64,000 nt of DNA from Periconia sp. R9002 (lineage: Eukaryota > Ascomycota > Dothideomycetes > Pleosporales > Periconiaceae). The stretch spans positions 496,001-560,000 of the forward strand of contig JAMAHW010000016.1 of assembly GCA_023627715.1 (NCBI GenBank), read 5' to 3'. How positions within the stretch are numbered: position 1 is the first letter of the stretch; every line of letters starts with the position of its first letter. Of this stretch, positions 12,437 to 23,453 are shown piece by piece. Below the pieces are notes generated by a model. The model did not search any database. It was not told the origin of the DNA and worked only from the letters and a program-made list of their open reading frames with translations. The position numbers and the translations under genes were made by a program.

Positions 12437-14134
12437 TCACTGGACAGGGCAGCCAGCATTTGACCGGTCTTTGATCCATGACTCAACCGCGGGAGGAAAT
12501 GTCGCTGCCCCTTCATCAAGGCCTTGACCACTCGTACCCTGGGATCTGTCCGCTGGATTACCCTTTGGTAGAGGCTGCTGGCCAAGGTGGTTCATCTGAC
12601 CTATACTGGCGTACATCCTCGTCAAGCCAGCCTCGCCGCCGTAGTACGTCTCAAGCCACATCTCGACGGCCCTGCCCTCGAGTTTGGCGCGCTTGATCAA
12701 CCACCAGGGATCACCGTGCTCGAGTTTGCGGAACCACCACAGCAGCAGGAGCAAAGCTCTTGGATCCTTGATCTCGAGCATATTCTTGAAATCGGGCGGT
12801 ATCAGGGCCATGAAGAGCAGGAACTCGACGACGTTATCGTGGTTGGGCGTCAGGCCGTGCAATCGCGAGAGCATGATGATGGGAAGGCAATAGACGTTAT
12901 TCTGCGGCGTAGATTGCGGCGTGATGCCAAATAGTTGTTTTAAATGCTGAGGGAGGAAGGACAGGTCCGATTCCGCGACCCAGTCGCTGACCCTGATGGC
13001 GGTCATTTTCTGTGCAATGCCATGGAAGATGGAGTCTGGCCGCGTGGGATCCGCCACTTGCCATATGGCTTTTTTCCCTTCACTTAGCTTGAGCCAGTCG
13101 AGGTCGGTGGGCTCCGAGGGTTTGAGCGGCCACGCTTGTTCGGGTTTGGAGGCCTCGACGTAGGCAAAACTGGCGGCCCCTAAGAGGGCGCCGGTCGCCC
13201 ATACGGCGTCCCGGTACGAAGGGGGGATCGGGTTCGAGAGCACGTGTTTAAACAACTTGGTCGCCGTGTTCCAATGTTGAAGAGATGCGTGGTGGTATTT
13301 TGCACCCAAGTCTTCCGAGTGGGGGGCAGAGAGATGGGCATCGTGCATCAGTGTCAAACTGAGGACCATGTGCATAAGGAACGGGTGCTGAGATTTACAT
13401 ATCAGTTGAGTCCAACCAGGCATTGTGATTGATGAAAGGCCGCTTGATATGTATATCCGTGTCTCTACATGTACATGTAGATGAGCCATTCGATGTGCGG
13501 TAGATGACTTACAGAGAAGGTGAGGTGGGAAATGCAATCTCGATACGTGGGCGCCGTTTGGCTGTTCCCTATGGTCGAGACTGTGCGCTCCTGAAACCTT
13601 TTCAAAATGTCAAGATGCTCTTCTGTAAAGGTCCAGTAGTGGACTTGATGAAAGCTCGAGGTGGAGTCGGAGTCGGGCGGCCGTGCCTGTAGGGAAGCAT
13701 TCACCATGGTCGCTACTGTTTTCCGAATCGAAGGTGGTTTTTTGGGTGCTGGCGCTGGCATCATGGCCTTGTCGGTAGGAGGTGTTGATGTAGGTGTAGG
13801 TGTAGACGTAGACGTAGATGTAGGTGAAGATTCGTGCTGGAACAGATCGACCTGGAAGGAGCCCTGGGCGGCCAGATCCAAGGATGGTCTCGAGCCATCA
13901 TAGTCGCACGACACGCCGTAAGCAGCACATCTTTTACAGCGAGGCTTGGTCTCATCACACTATAATAATACAAAGTTGATTAATCAGGATACAGTGCATG
14001 GTCGGTAGCTGGAGGAGCATCCGCACCTTTACGCGCCTCAGCTTGCAGTTGCCGCAGCCCTTACGTGATTTGGCATGTGGCTTTCTCTTCCGTTCGGGCC
14101 CATCCTGGAATCTGGATACAGGCACTGCTGGCAT
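12437..14134 (-). CDS. Zn(II)2Cys6 transcription factor, Upc2-like type
   Basis: Three exons, 14134-14027, 13959-13513 and 13387-12437 (introns 67 and 125 bp), give 501 aa. Exons 1 and 2 together build a canonical binuclear cluster, CX2CX6CX6CX2CX6C, at Cys 27, 30, 37, 44, 47 and 54, preceded by a basic arm (ERKRKPHAKSRKG). A Ser/Thr/Pro-rich linker (about 70-100) follows, then a fungal regulator domain with HPFLMHMVLSLTLMHD (about 186) and a C-terminal WWF, DPWW, YYGGEAGL region. The family includes sterol-uptake and other fungal-specific regulators; the target pathway is unknown here. The internal ATG at 14134 is used because the frame is closed by a TAG just upstream (near 14180), though an unseen 5' exon is possible. 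Intron 2 contains a perfect 16-bp palindrome (13465-13480). Confidence 0.85.
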
Positions 14135-14371
14135 GCTGGCAGAAGCGGTTTGCGGCGCCACTAATCCTTCCGGAACAGGCTATGGGCGATGTCGATGGCG
14201 AGGAGGGCGATGGCACATGAATCGGGTAGGGCCTTACAAGTACGGTGGGTTTGCGAAGGGTAGGCGACTAACGTGGGTTCGTATTACGATGCCATCAATG
14301 TACTTTGGGCAGGCAGCAGGCAGGCGTCTGAGACAGGCGGAGAGGGGAACCCGGGAAGGAAAGGACAAGGG

Positions 14372-14395
14372 GATAGATAGATAGATGGATGGATG
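14372..14395. repeat. Tetranucleotide microsatellite (GATA)3(GATG)3
   Basis: Six consecutive 4-nt units, three GATA then three GATG, read directly. It lies upstream of the zinc-cluster regulator. Confidence 0.9.
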
Positions 14396-14675
14396 GGCCA
14401 GTCCCACTGACCAAGTTACGATACCTACCTTGGTGTCGTTCCCGCCGGTCTTTGACAGCAGGTGCGGGTCCTGGGTTAGGGTGCACAAATCTCAAGAGGA
14501 ACAGGACAATCAATGGGTTGGTCAAGGCCGATACAGCCGCAAAGAGGGAATCCAACATGGCTAGGTAAGCACTCTACGCTAAACCTCGACTCGTAACCCA
14601 CCCAGCCCGTCATTGGCCATGTTCCGGCGTCTTTCTCAACCTCTCTCACACCCACCTCGTAATTATGCAACAGTG

Positions 14676-14696
14676 ACACACACACATACACACACA
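14676..14696. repeat. CA dinucleotide-rich repeat
   Basis: Near-perfect CA run interrupted once by a T, in the intergenic region between the regulator and GH128 genes. Confidence 0.85.
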
Positions 14697-15031
14697 TGGT
14701 CCTTTGGAGAAGTGATGTGAACTTTTTGCAAATGCATGGTATTCTCGCTAGTCTACACCAATCCGGTTCCGTCTCCTGTACACAAAAGGGCTGTTACAAA
14801 GTAGAAAGTAAAACGTAAACCAACACAGATCAGGGCATGCTGGCTGCCATCTGTCGGTTCTGTCCCAAAATAGCAAAGCAAAATAGATAGATCCATGTTC
14901 CCCCCCAAAAAAGACCCTAGCCGCAAGATGAAAAAGCAACACTTGTTAGCATCAAGGCACCGCGAACGCCATACTCGCACATGGGCATCCGCTCCCTGTG
15001 GAGTTTACTCGTCATCTAACTGAGCCTCCGT

Positions 15032-16531
15032 CTATTGAGCGACATAGACTTTGCCAGTCTCGGTGAGGGCGCTACCCGTGCCAAGCATGTTGAAGGACTG
15101 GTCAAAGGTGCCAACGGCGAAGTAAGAGTAGCCCAAGCAGTCGGGGTTGCTGTCGAGGTAGGGCAGAGCCTTCTCGAGGAAGGCCTTGGAGGCCTCCTGG
15201 CTTTGACCGTGGAGAGCAAACTCGGTGACCCAGACCTTGCCGAACTGGCTAATGGCCTTGTCGACGTGGGCCTTGAAGTCATCGAAGCTGGCGGTTCCGT
15301 AGCCGTACCAGTGAATGTTGGTCGAGTGGTAGATGGCATCGGGGCACTGCGTCTTGAATTGGCTGAGCCAGTCGAGACCGGTTCCCTTGGCGACATCGCT
15401 GCTGACCGAGGGGCCGACAATGTTGACCTCGGGGTGCTTGGAGGCAATGGGGTTCATGTACTTCTTCCAGGCATCGCAAGCCGCAGCAGGAGTCAAGTTG
15501 GCCTGGTCTGGCTTGTCGGGCTCGTTGAAACCGAAGACGACCTTGGAACCACCCTTGACAGCAGCATCGACCTTGCTGGCCCAGTCACCAGCGGTGGCGA
15601 GGGTGCGGAGAGTGGGGATGAAAGGAATGCCACCAATGTCACCGCGGGAATCGGCCTCCCAGTTCCACGCAAAACCAGCCTTGAACTTGGAAGCAAAGGA
15701 CTTGCAGTCAGCGGCGCCGTCCCACTTGTAGACGAGACCACGCTTTCCGCCCGCGTAGGTAGCAGGAGCGGAGGAAGAGGGCTTGGGGCTAGGAGCAGCG
15801 GATGAGCTGGCAACGACTGAGGAGCCAGGGGCAGCGACTGAGCTGACAATAGCTGAAGAGCTGGGCTTGGGGGCAGCCGAGGTGGGCACAGCCGAGGAAG
15901 GCTTGGCCGAGGAAACGGGAACGGGCACTTCGGGAACCTTGGAAGTGGTGGGCTTATCTTCCTTCTTCACAGATGAAGAAGCGGGCTGCGAGACAGTAGG
16001 GGCCGAGGAAGAGGGAACCTCGACGGGCTTGGTAGGGGCCACAACGGGCTTGGAAGGGGAGACGACAACGTATCCAGAGGCAGAGGAGGACACGGGAAGG
16101 ATGGAGAAGGCTGAGCCTTGGGAAGAAGCGGGCACGCCGCTGCTAGGGAGAGCGCCAGCAGGAACGGTGACGGTGACCTTCTCGGTGGCAGTGACGTAGA
16201 CTGTAGGGGGACCGCAAGCGTCGGCACTGCCAGTGACATCGGCAACACCAACTGAGTCCGACTTGGGCCTGGGGATGACGACGGTGCTCACGAGGGTGGT
16301 GGTAGAGGTCAGAGTGGTGTCAATGGTGGTCATCTTTCCGCCGCTGGGAAGGGCAGTGGGAGCCGGGCGAGTAGCATTGACGCCGGACCAGCCTCCTGTG
16401 GGGCCAGCGAAGCCTTTGCTGGAGACGTGGTGGTACTTGTCGTGACGGGCGTGCAGGTTGTTGTGAACATGGGGCACGGCGGCGGCAGAGCCGGCCAGAG
16501 CAAGGAGACTGATCTTGGTGGTGGAAGGCAT
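15032..16531 (-). CDS. GH128 beta-1,3-glucanase (Asl1-like), secreted, Ser/Pro-rich
   Basis: Single exon, 499 aa. The ATG at 16531 is chosen because it opens a typical signal peptide (MPSTTKISLLALAGSAAAV); the frame is open about 26 codons further upstream without a better start. Residues 20-130 form a secreted N-terminal region with a TVYVTATEKVTVTV motif common in fungal wall proteins. About 130-258 is a Ser/Pro/Ala-rich, probably O-glycosylated linker. The catalytic domain runs from about 263 (KRGLVYKW) to the end. Candidate catalytic glutamates are E337 (GFNEPDKP) and E437 (WVTEFALHG). GH128 enzymes cleave beta-1,3-glucan; fission yeast Asl1 is a spore and wall protein. A role in the fungus's own wall remodelling is inferred. 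No GPI signal is visible at the C-terminus (KVYVAQ). Confidence 0.92.
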   Translation of the reverse strand: MPSTTKISLLALAGSAAAVPHVHNNLHARHDKYHHVSSKGFAGPTGGWSGVNATRPAPTALPSGGKMTTIDTTLTSTTTLVSTVVIPRPKSDSVGVADVTGSADACGPPTVYVTATEKVTVTVPAGALPSSGVPASSQGSAFSILPVSSSASGYVVVSPSKPVVAPTKPVEVPSSSAPTVSQPASSSVKKEDKPTTSKVPEVPVPVSSAKPSSAVPTSAAPKPSSSAIVSSVAAPGSSVVASSSAAPSPKPSSSAPATYAGGKRGLVYKWDGAADCKSFASKFKAGFAWNWEADSRGDIGGIPFIPTLRTLATAGDWASKVDAAVKGGSKVVFGFNEPDKPDQANLTPAAACDAWKKYMNPIASKHPEVNIVGPSVSSDVAKGTGLDWLSQFKTQCPDAIYHSTNIHWYGYGTASFDDFKAHVDKAISQFGKVWVTEFALHGQSQEASKAFLEKALPYLDSNPDCLGYSYFAVGTFDQSFNMLGTGSALTETGKVYVAQ

Positions 16532-16696
16532 GGCGAAGGCGATGGGTATATGTAGATGCAATGCGAAGCTGGAGTGCGAGTGCCGACCAGGGCTGTCGTG
16601 GATAATCAAGGAGAGTATCTATGTATCAATGGTGTACAGTAAGAATGAATGGAACGAGCGAATGCCCAAGCGAACGAAGTCGACAGCACCGTAAAG

Positions 16697-16729
<33 letters not shown>

Positions 16730-18598
16730 CGTAGGGAGCAGAGAAAAGGTGAGGCCCAGGGGGCGGGGAGCGGAGGGATAATATACATGGCCAGGCACGG
16801 ACGGGAACAGGAACAGGAAGCAAACCGACCAGGAAAGACTTTTTTAGCCCACTCAGATGCAGCTGTCGCTGGTAATCACCACGCCGGGCCACTCGCCAGG
16901 GGTACATTCACCCAAGAGGTTGGGTCCAGCCAATAACATGGGCGCACTAGCTCAGGGGTCGGCTCGCGTCAGCACAAAGTGGGCTAGGTGCGGGCCAAAC
17001 CGACTGCCTCCTGTGGCGTTCTGGCAATTTGATCTCTCTCTCTGCCTTTTGCGTCGTGGATTCGTCGCCATCCTTTCCCACTCGAAATCTCCGCGAGGCC
17101 TCGAAGGCAGCGTAGCGTGCATCGTCTTTTGACACGGAGAGCAGTCAACCTTGAACCAACGACGACATGCTGACCAATCGCCCTCCTTTGCCAGTCACAT
17201 TACTTGCATCATTTCCTCAAAGTCCGTGGGAAGAAGCACCAAGAGAGTCTGTGTCGTACAGTACCGTACCTAGACCACCAGGGCCTGGCTAGGTAACCGC
17301 ACAAGGCCCGAATAGCAGCAGGCCAAGTAGAGAGTCCATCTTTCATCTCCACCATCATCTCCACGTACATGTAATCTCCATGGATAATGCTGCAACTGCT
17401 TAAAAAATATTCCTTGACATCGCATCGACTCGTCGTCATCCTTGGACACGTGTTTAATGGGGAGAAGAAGAGCGGGAAGAGAAAACCAGTACCTGACAGG
17501 CAGAAAACAAGGAGCGAATCAGAGAGTGGTTCCTTGCATAAGCGCGTGCGTGGCCTCTCCTCTCCCGTCAGACTGTACCACGGGTGCCACGACGTGACGA
17601 CGATAATGTGTCCATGTAGTACATAGTTAACATAACAGCACATGTGTAGTCATGTCATGGTGCACATACTGTAGTGTTCTGGCCTACAAGACTCTAAAAA
17701 TCATTTCAACCTCGCGCCCACGATCCGCATCCGCGGTGCCAGGTGGGCCAGCCAGCGCTACGGACTGATCATCTCGGCAGGCAGGCGGGCGAATCATGGA
17801 ATGAATCCTAATAATAAACAGTCAGCTGCTCGTGTACTCACCCCGACATTTCCTCCTCCAAATCCTCTCTCCTCTCCTCCACACAAGCTGTTGTTAAATG
17901 CTATGGACCGTGGGCCTTTCACAATCCGTATGCGGTATTGTACGTGACCTACCTATGTAAAGACGTACAGTAGGATAAAGGAAGAAAAGTTGAGAGCACG
18001 GACCGAGGAGCGCGCTGCAAGGACTTCTCATCGGCCTCGCCTCCTTCCCCTTTAATCAATCCTTCTCACCTACCCATTCGCAATCCCAAACCCTGCATGC
18101 TGGTTCCACAGCCCAATCCAGACTCCCTTTCGCCATTTATTTACCTTTTTTTCTTTCTGTCTCCTTTAGTTGCTGTCAACAACTTGAAACAAAACACCCA
18201 ATAAACAGACAAACGAACGCTTGGGTCCAGCGCCGTTCCCCCCCTTCACACCGCGTTTCACCATCTATTGACCCCACCACCCACCTCATTCCCCTCATCA
18301 AAATATGGCGCTTAAATGGAGGAAGCTAGCATATACATGGGTAATGCTGTCGAAACATGGAGAAATCTCAACTTGGAAATTCTTTCCTACTATTTCCATT
18401 ACTTCTAACTAAACCCCTTCTCCAAAATATCAAAATGTAAACCACTCTGACCCTTCCCTGTCCACACACCGGTGGTCCACATGTAGGTCCGGTAAAAAGA
18501 TCAACCCGTTGCGATCCTAACCATGTTCATCACCACAGTACCACTGCAAGAAGAGAGCCAAAATTCGTCATAAATAACCCTTCCCTTCTGGTATTTGA
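16532..18598. other. Long intergenic region, no gene supported
   Basis: About 2.1 kb between the GH128 start and the CUL3 stop. It holds the GH128 promoter with a GACA microsatellite. The longest open frames (for example 17209-17643 minus, 144 codons) have no recognisable domain. Much of it is probably the GH128 upstream region and CUL3 3' untranslated sequence. Confidence 0.5.
16697..16720. repeat. (GACA)6 microsatellite upstream of GH128
   Basis: Six perfect GACA units, followed by a decayed continuation to about 16729. It lies about 170 bp upstream of the GH128 start codon. Confidence 0.92.
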
Positions 18599-21240
18599 TT
18601 ATGCCAAATATCTATATGAATCCACTTTGGCCCCATCAATGCGTTCAAGGTATTCTCGCTCAATCAACGATTCGATTCGCTTCTTAATCATGTTTACCTC
18701 CGGTTTGAATTGCGCCGTCAGTTGCCCAATCGTCTCGAGTATGAGCTGCTGGTGCGCTAGCTCCTTTCGTTGCTTCATGATGCGCACCACGGCTGCCTCG
18801 ATGCAAAAGTTGCGCGAGTCGTCGTTCTTCTTCTCCGTCTCTCGTCGCTCCCTGTCCGACTCGACCTTGTTCCCGCTGCTCACCACGCCCACCTTGATCT
18901 TCACAAAGTTGCCCTTGAACCCCTCGTTGAAGTAGAATTTGTCCGTCGGCTTCACATCTTTGCTCATCGGCTCTTTCACCAGGATGCGAGTCTTGGGCGC
19001 AACCGCGAGGGATTGCAGGTTTCGTACTAAATCGTGGTGCGGAATGTTGGTCTGCGCCTGGATTTCCTCAAACGTCATGTGCTGCTCTGGGGGAAGCTCG
19101 TTGAAAAGTAACAATATAACCATGCCATAGGTGGAGACGTTGAGTTCGTGCCGACGCTCCTTGAAGGAACCGTCCTTTTGCAGTACCTTCGGAAATACAG
19201 CTTTGATGTCGGCCGTGCCCATGTTGGGAAGCCATGTGAGTTGACGTCCAGAGTGCTTCTCGCTGTAGTACTTTTCAAACCCACGCTTGATCTTCTCCAC
19301 TGCAAGAGGGAAGTTGCATTTCGGTCTCTTGCTTTGATCGTCCTCACTACCAGTCCCAATGGTTTCCATCGGCCAAGTCATACTCGTGAGAACATTGATC
19401 GCAAGTTCAATGCGTTTCGGATCGCGGTCGCCGAGGCCTTCCACGTGTCGCTTGAACCCAGAGGTGAGCTCTTCGGAGATGGTCATGTCCTTGAACATGG
19501 CTTCTAACTTCATGGTGAAGTTGTTGCCAAGTTCAATCTTCATCTTTGATATCATCTGCTTCTCCACCTCGTTGGAAATGGACTTGTTCATCAAAAGTCG
19601 ACGGCATAGATGCTTCTTGTAGTAGCGCTCAAACAGATCCTTGTCCTGGACATAGCGAAGCAGAGTGATGGCCTTCTCCAGGACGATGTCGATTTCCATC
19701 TCCGTCTTTCCCTTGATGCCCTTCTTCATGTTCTCATCTATGAAAAGAGAAATGTATTCGGAAGAACGGGGGAAACTAGGTGAGTTGATGAAATCGGCGA
19801 AACTCCTGGTAATGGCCGTCTGCAAGAGATTGTCCGACTGAAACGATTCCCTCCAAATCCGATCGAATTTATCCTTGAGCATAAGGACGTCCTCCACCCA
19901 TTTGATCGCAGCTACTGTTTGCTGGTTTTGTCCCTTCTCTTGCATCGCAGATCGCGACTTTTCTCCACCCTCTACGGTAGGTGCGGCTGCTGGACCTGAA
20001 ACCTGCGAAGCTGAAATAGCATCGTTGTTAATCTCCGTACCCATTTCCACCAGGCGCTTCTGAATGGCACGAGTAATCTCTGTCTTCTGCTCGTCTACGC
20101 GTGCGTTCAATTCATATATCATATTGAGTTCATCCCGCCTGTCATTGTCAATCATAAACCGGACACCGCTGTCCATTTCGACGAGCTCGTGCAAACGATT
20201 TTGGATAAGCTCTTCCTCGACCACCTTTTGAATCCTCGGCATCGTAGACTCAAGAAGTGTGGATCGACACCGGTCAGCTTCCTCGTGGATGCGCCTACGA
20301 GCGTGTCTGCAGTATGCGCCCGCATCTGATTCACGAAGGAGCGTCTCCGCTTCCGTATGGTAGAATTCCCTGCTCGTCGCCAGATATTCCTGCTCGAACG
20401 ACACATTGTACAGGCGTTGATCGTCCGACTCCATATCGTCTGCATGGAGACCATCAAGCATATGTACGCATGATTTGATGAGATGTTTGTCTACCACATC
20501 GCCATCGCGCTCCATCTGTATCTGCTCGAGAATGACGTGGTTCAGCAGCTCAAGTATGAAACGTTGGTCCGTATCGGAGACTGGTGATTTAAGAATCTCG
20601 TTCCGGAAAAGTATCATGGTTGCGGCATAGATTGATGGACGTCGGTGGTCTTGACAATACACGCGATCCTGCACAGATACTATGTCAGTACATAGAATCG
20701 TAAGAACCGAGGGATTTCCTTACCATGTACATGAGCACATCAGCCAACATACTCATGCATACCTGGTGATCACCCCATGCCTGTTTCAATCCCTTCAAAA
20801 ACTTTTCCCCCGAAACGCGACGTTCATTGGTGGTGGTGCCACCAAGGTGCTGCATGTTGGCCAGCAGGTTTGGAGACAGCAGTTGCTGGATGGTTTCGCG
20901 AACTTCGGTGCTCAGCCACTTGCGCTCAAACTCATGAACGTTGCGGTAGAGCTCGTCTCCACGCTTCTTGAGCACGATGCGATAAGCATGTCGATAGAGC
21001 TCTTCGTAGGACAAGCGAGATGCGTTCTTGGTGTGGATTTCGCGGAAGGCGGCTTCGATGGTGAGCCAGGTGCTGTCGAAGTCGAGTTCATCGCCGTGAA
21101 GTCCCTGGTACATGGTTAGGTGCATGAAATAGGAAGAGATCAAACAAAGGCACTGTCGCAGCGGTGGGTGGAGGAACGGGGAGGAGAAGACGCACTCGTC
21201 GTGGCGGGCGTATACGTTGGCGGCCACGTCCTGCAATCAT
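18599..21240 (-). CDS. CUL3: Cullin-3, scaffold of BTB-type E3 ubiquitin ligases
   Basis: Three exons, 21240-21196, 21104-20724 and 20668-18599 (introns 91 and 55 bp), give 831 aa. Exon 1 encodes 15 residues (ATG ATT GCA GGA..., ending RIRPPRR), the basic N-terminal extension typical of Cul3. The same DNA is open in another frame, but only this frame joins exon 2 in phase through the GTGCGT donor and CTAAC branch. Exon 2 starts the cullin repeats (DELDFDSTW, EIHTKNASRLSYEELYRHAY). The cullin homology domain follows, with a neddylation motif VVRIMKQRK (acceptor Lys about 774) and the winged-helix end YRYLA. Family knowledge: Cul3 binds Rbx1 and BTB substrate adaptors and drives ubiquitylation in nucleus and cytosol. 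It is divergent from ZIM17. Confidence 0.95.
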
Positions 21241-21943
21241 GCCGGTCTTTACTTCACTTCACCCTCACCTTCACCGGTGGATTGCGTTGTGAGGCTGGAG
21301 TGAGTGAGTGAAGCGGCGGACAGCGCGTGGGGAAGGTCAAGGTTCAAACGGTCGCAGGCGGAGGGTCGGGCAAGCGGGGAGAAGGGTATGGTGGACGTGA
21401 GCGGGCGAGTAACGGAATAGGCACAGCCGAGGGTGGAGGCGTAGAGGAAGGGACTGGAGAAGGTGAGAGAGCGATGAATGAAGGTCGAGGGTAGTGATAG
21501 TGTGGTCACCAGAGTGCGGTGTTGGAGTAGAGCGCGGTCAAGGTCGGTCTTGTTCCTGGTGGTATACATGTATGGAGCTAGTGACGGAGGTTGCGGGGAT
21601 CTTCAGAGAAATGACGGCCAGCGTCATCCAGACAAGACGCACATGCTTGCCTGGTGCATAATTACCCCCAAGACACAAAATAGACAATCCAAGATGCTGT
21701 TTGCAGAGGACCCAGTAACTATCCAAAAGTCGGTCCGAGCTTTTTCTGCATTTTCTACATCGTCTGTGTCGGTGGGTATTGCACTCATTCCGCTTCTTTC
21801 TTAGCTGCCAACTACCTACCTAGGTACATCCCATCATCCACCACGTAAAGATTCACTCTCCTCCATACCATGTGAAATCATTCCGATTCATCTTCCCACA
21901 CCCTGCCTCTTCTGTATTGTACATTGTATATTAGTCCTTCAAC
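21241..21943. promoter_or_regulatory. Divergent promoter region of CUL3 and ZIM17
   Basis: 703 bp between the two start codons. It contains a TACCTACCTAGGTAC element (near 21812) with a palindromic core. No TATA box was recognised. The short open frames here have no family resemblance. Promoter role is inferred from orientation. Confidence 0.5.
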
Positions 21944-22622
21944 ATGCGCTCCTCCACATTCCTTCCGTCAGGCCTGAGCCGCCTCGCGTGGTCACCGTCT
22001 CCTACCGTTCCACGCATTCGACACATTCCGCAGCCAAAGCGCTTCTACCACCACTTACCGCGAACGTCAACGCCCACTCGACCCTCGCTCATTCTCAGCA
22101 GCCCGCGATGCCAAACCCGGTGGTTGCGCCAGCCGCTTCGTTACGATTCCAGCTCCTCCAGCTCCTCAACCACTACCACAGCCCCCGATTCGCGCCTGGA
22201 GCGGGACCAGGTGCCTGCCTACGAGTTGACCTTTACGTGCAAAGTCTGCAGTACGCGCTCATCGCATCGCGTGTCCAAGCAGGGCTATCATCATGGCACC
22301 GTCCTCATATCCTGTCCTGGCTGTAAGAATCGCCATCTCATCAGTGACCACATGAAAGTATGTGCGTTCCCATTCCCAGCGCCTTCGTGGCTAACCCGAC
22401 TAGATTTTCTCCGATAAAAGCATCACCATCGAAGACATCATGCGCGAAAAGGGTAGCCTGGTTAAGCGGGGCACCTTGGCCGCTGAAGGCGACGTAGAGT
22501 TCTGGGATGACGGAACGACCACCGATCGATCTGCCCATTTCCACCCAAACTCTTCCACGAGCGATCCTGATACCCCCGAAGGCACTTTGACTGAACCTCC
22601 TGCCTCGAAGAAAGAGCCATAA
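21944..22622 (+). CDS. ZIM17: Mitochondrial DNL-type zinc finger protein Zim17/Hep1
   Basis: Two exons, 21944-22357 and 22404-22622, separated by a 46-bp intron (GTATGT, branch CTAAC, acceptor TAG), give 210 aa. Residues 1-60 are an Arg/Ser/Pro-rich mitochondrial presequence without acidic residues. After a Ser/Thr run (69-79), the DNL zinc finger starts near 93 ([10 protein letters not shown]) with four zinc-binding cysteines at 99, 102, 124 and 127 (CPGC). The intron splits the domain just before IFSD, which then continues into SITIEDIM. Family knowledge: this matrix chaperone keeps mitochondrial Hsp70 (Ssc1) soluble, supporting protein import and Fe-S assembly. An acidic Ser/Thr-rich tail follows. 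Confidence 0.94.
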
Positions 22623-23453
22623 ATATCGGCAAGGCAATCAGCGTGCTCATGGCGCTTCTCTGGAAGCGCGATGGGAATTGATGAAGCATCAGCATGTTCA
22701 CCACAAATAGAGTCGTACCGCTAACATCAAAAGGAGAGACTCAGCTATTGGTCAAAATGTAAAATATACGTGTGACGTTGCGAAAACTTGAGAGAAGCTT
22801 CGGTGTTGGCCCCCGGGATACGGATAGATAGCAAAGCTGACTTCAGACGATCTCACATAAGAACCGAGAAACACGATCACCGCTCTTGTCCTCTATGATA
22901 CCGAGAACTGTTCATATTTTTTGTGCCACAGGGTCGCATTGTTTAATTGCCAGGATGCCGTACAACTCCCTCCGCTCCTATCTCATTTTATCCTTCCTCA
23001 TTGCTTATCTGTATCCCCCACCACATGCACCATGTCTGCATCTTTGTAAATTATAGGCGCTCAAACGGTCGCTTGGTTATCGGTGTTCGGCGCCACATGT
23101 TTCGAAACCTTTTCTGTGGTTGGAACGTACATTACTCTCGCGCGCGCTCATTCGGGCGGCTGCACACAAACGGAAACCCCTGCAGCATGACCATACATAT
23201 TTTTTCGGGCGCACGACGCAGGGGTATCTATCTGGAAGCGGCGTAAGAATGTGAACAGGCATGTATAATCCTATATGAACACGCGGGAACCCTCATGTCT
23301 GAGGGTGCAAGTCCATCTTTGCAGTCACGGTCTTCCTTCATTTTCCAGGTTTGACACCTGTGTCCTTCTTTTGAATTTACTTTACTGTCACTCCTTTGAC
23401 AATCATTTCCTTCTACACGATCTTTTGACTTTCAAGGGCCTTCTTTGTAAAAG
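22623..23453. other. Intergenic region, no gene supported
   Basis: About 0.83 kb between ZIM17 and the DUF1996-WSC gene, both on the plus strand. It holds the ZIM17 3' end and the next promoter. Nothing else recognised. Confidence 0.5.

Larger units (their letters stand above)
14135..15031. other. Intergenic region with two microsatellites
   Basis: About 0.9 kb holding the promoter of the zinc-cluster regulator and the 3' end of the GH128 gene. It contains a GATA/GATG tetranucleotide run and a CA-rich run. No gene supported. Confidence 0.5.

Noticed and set aside
15035..15805. 256-codon plus-strand open frame
   Set aside because: Antisense shadow of the GH128 gene; residue composition mirrors the Ser/Pro/Ala-rich coding strand.
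17209..17643. 144-codon minus-strand open frame in the GH128-CUL3 gap
   Set aside because: No domain, no targeting signal, and composition like non-coding DNA.
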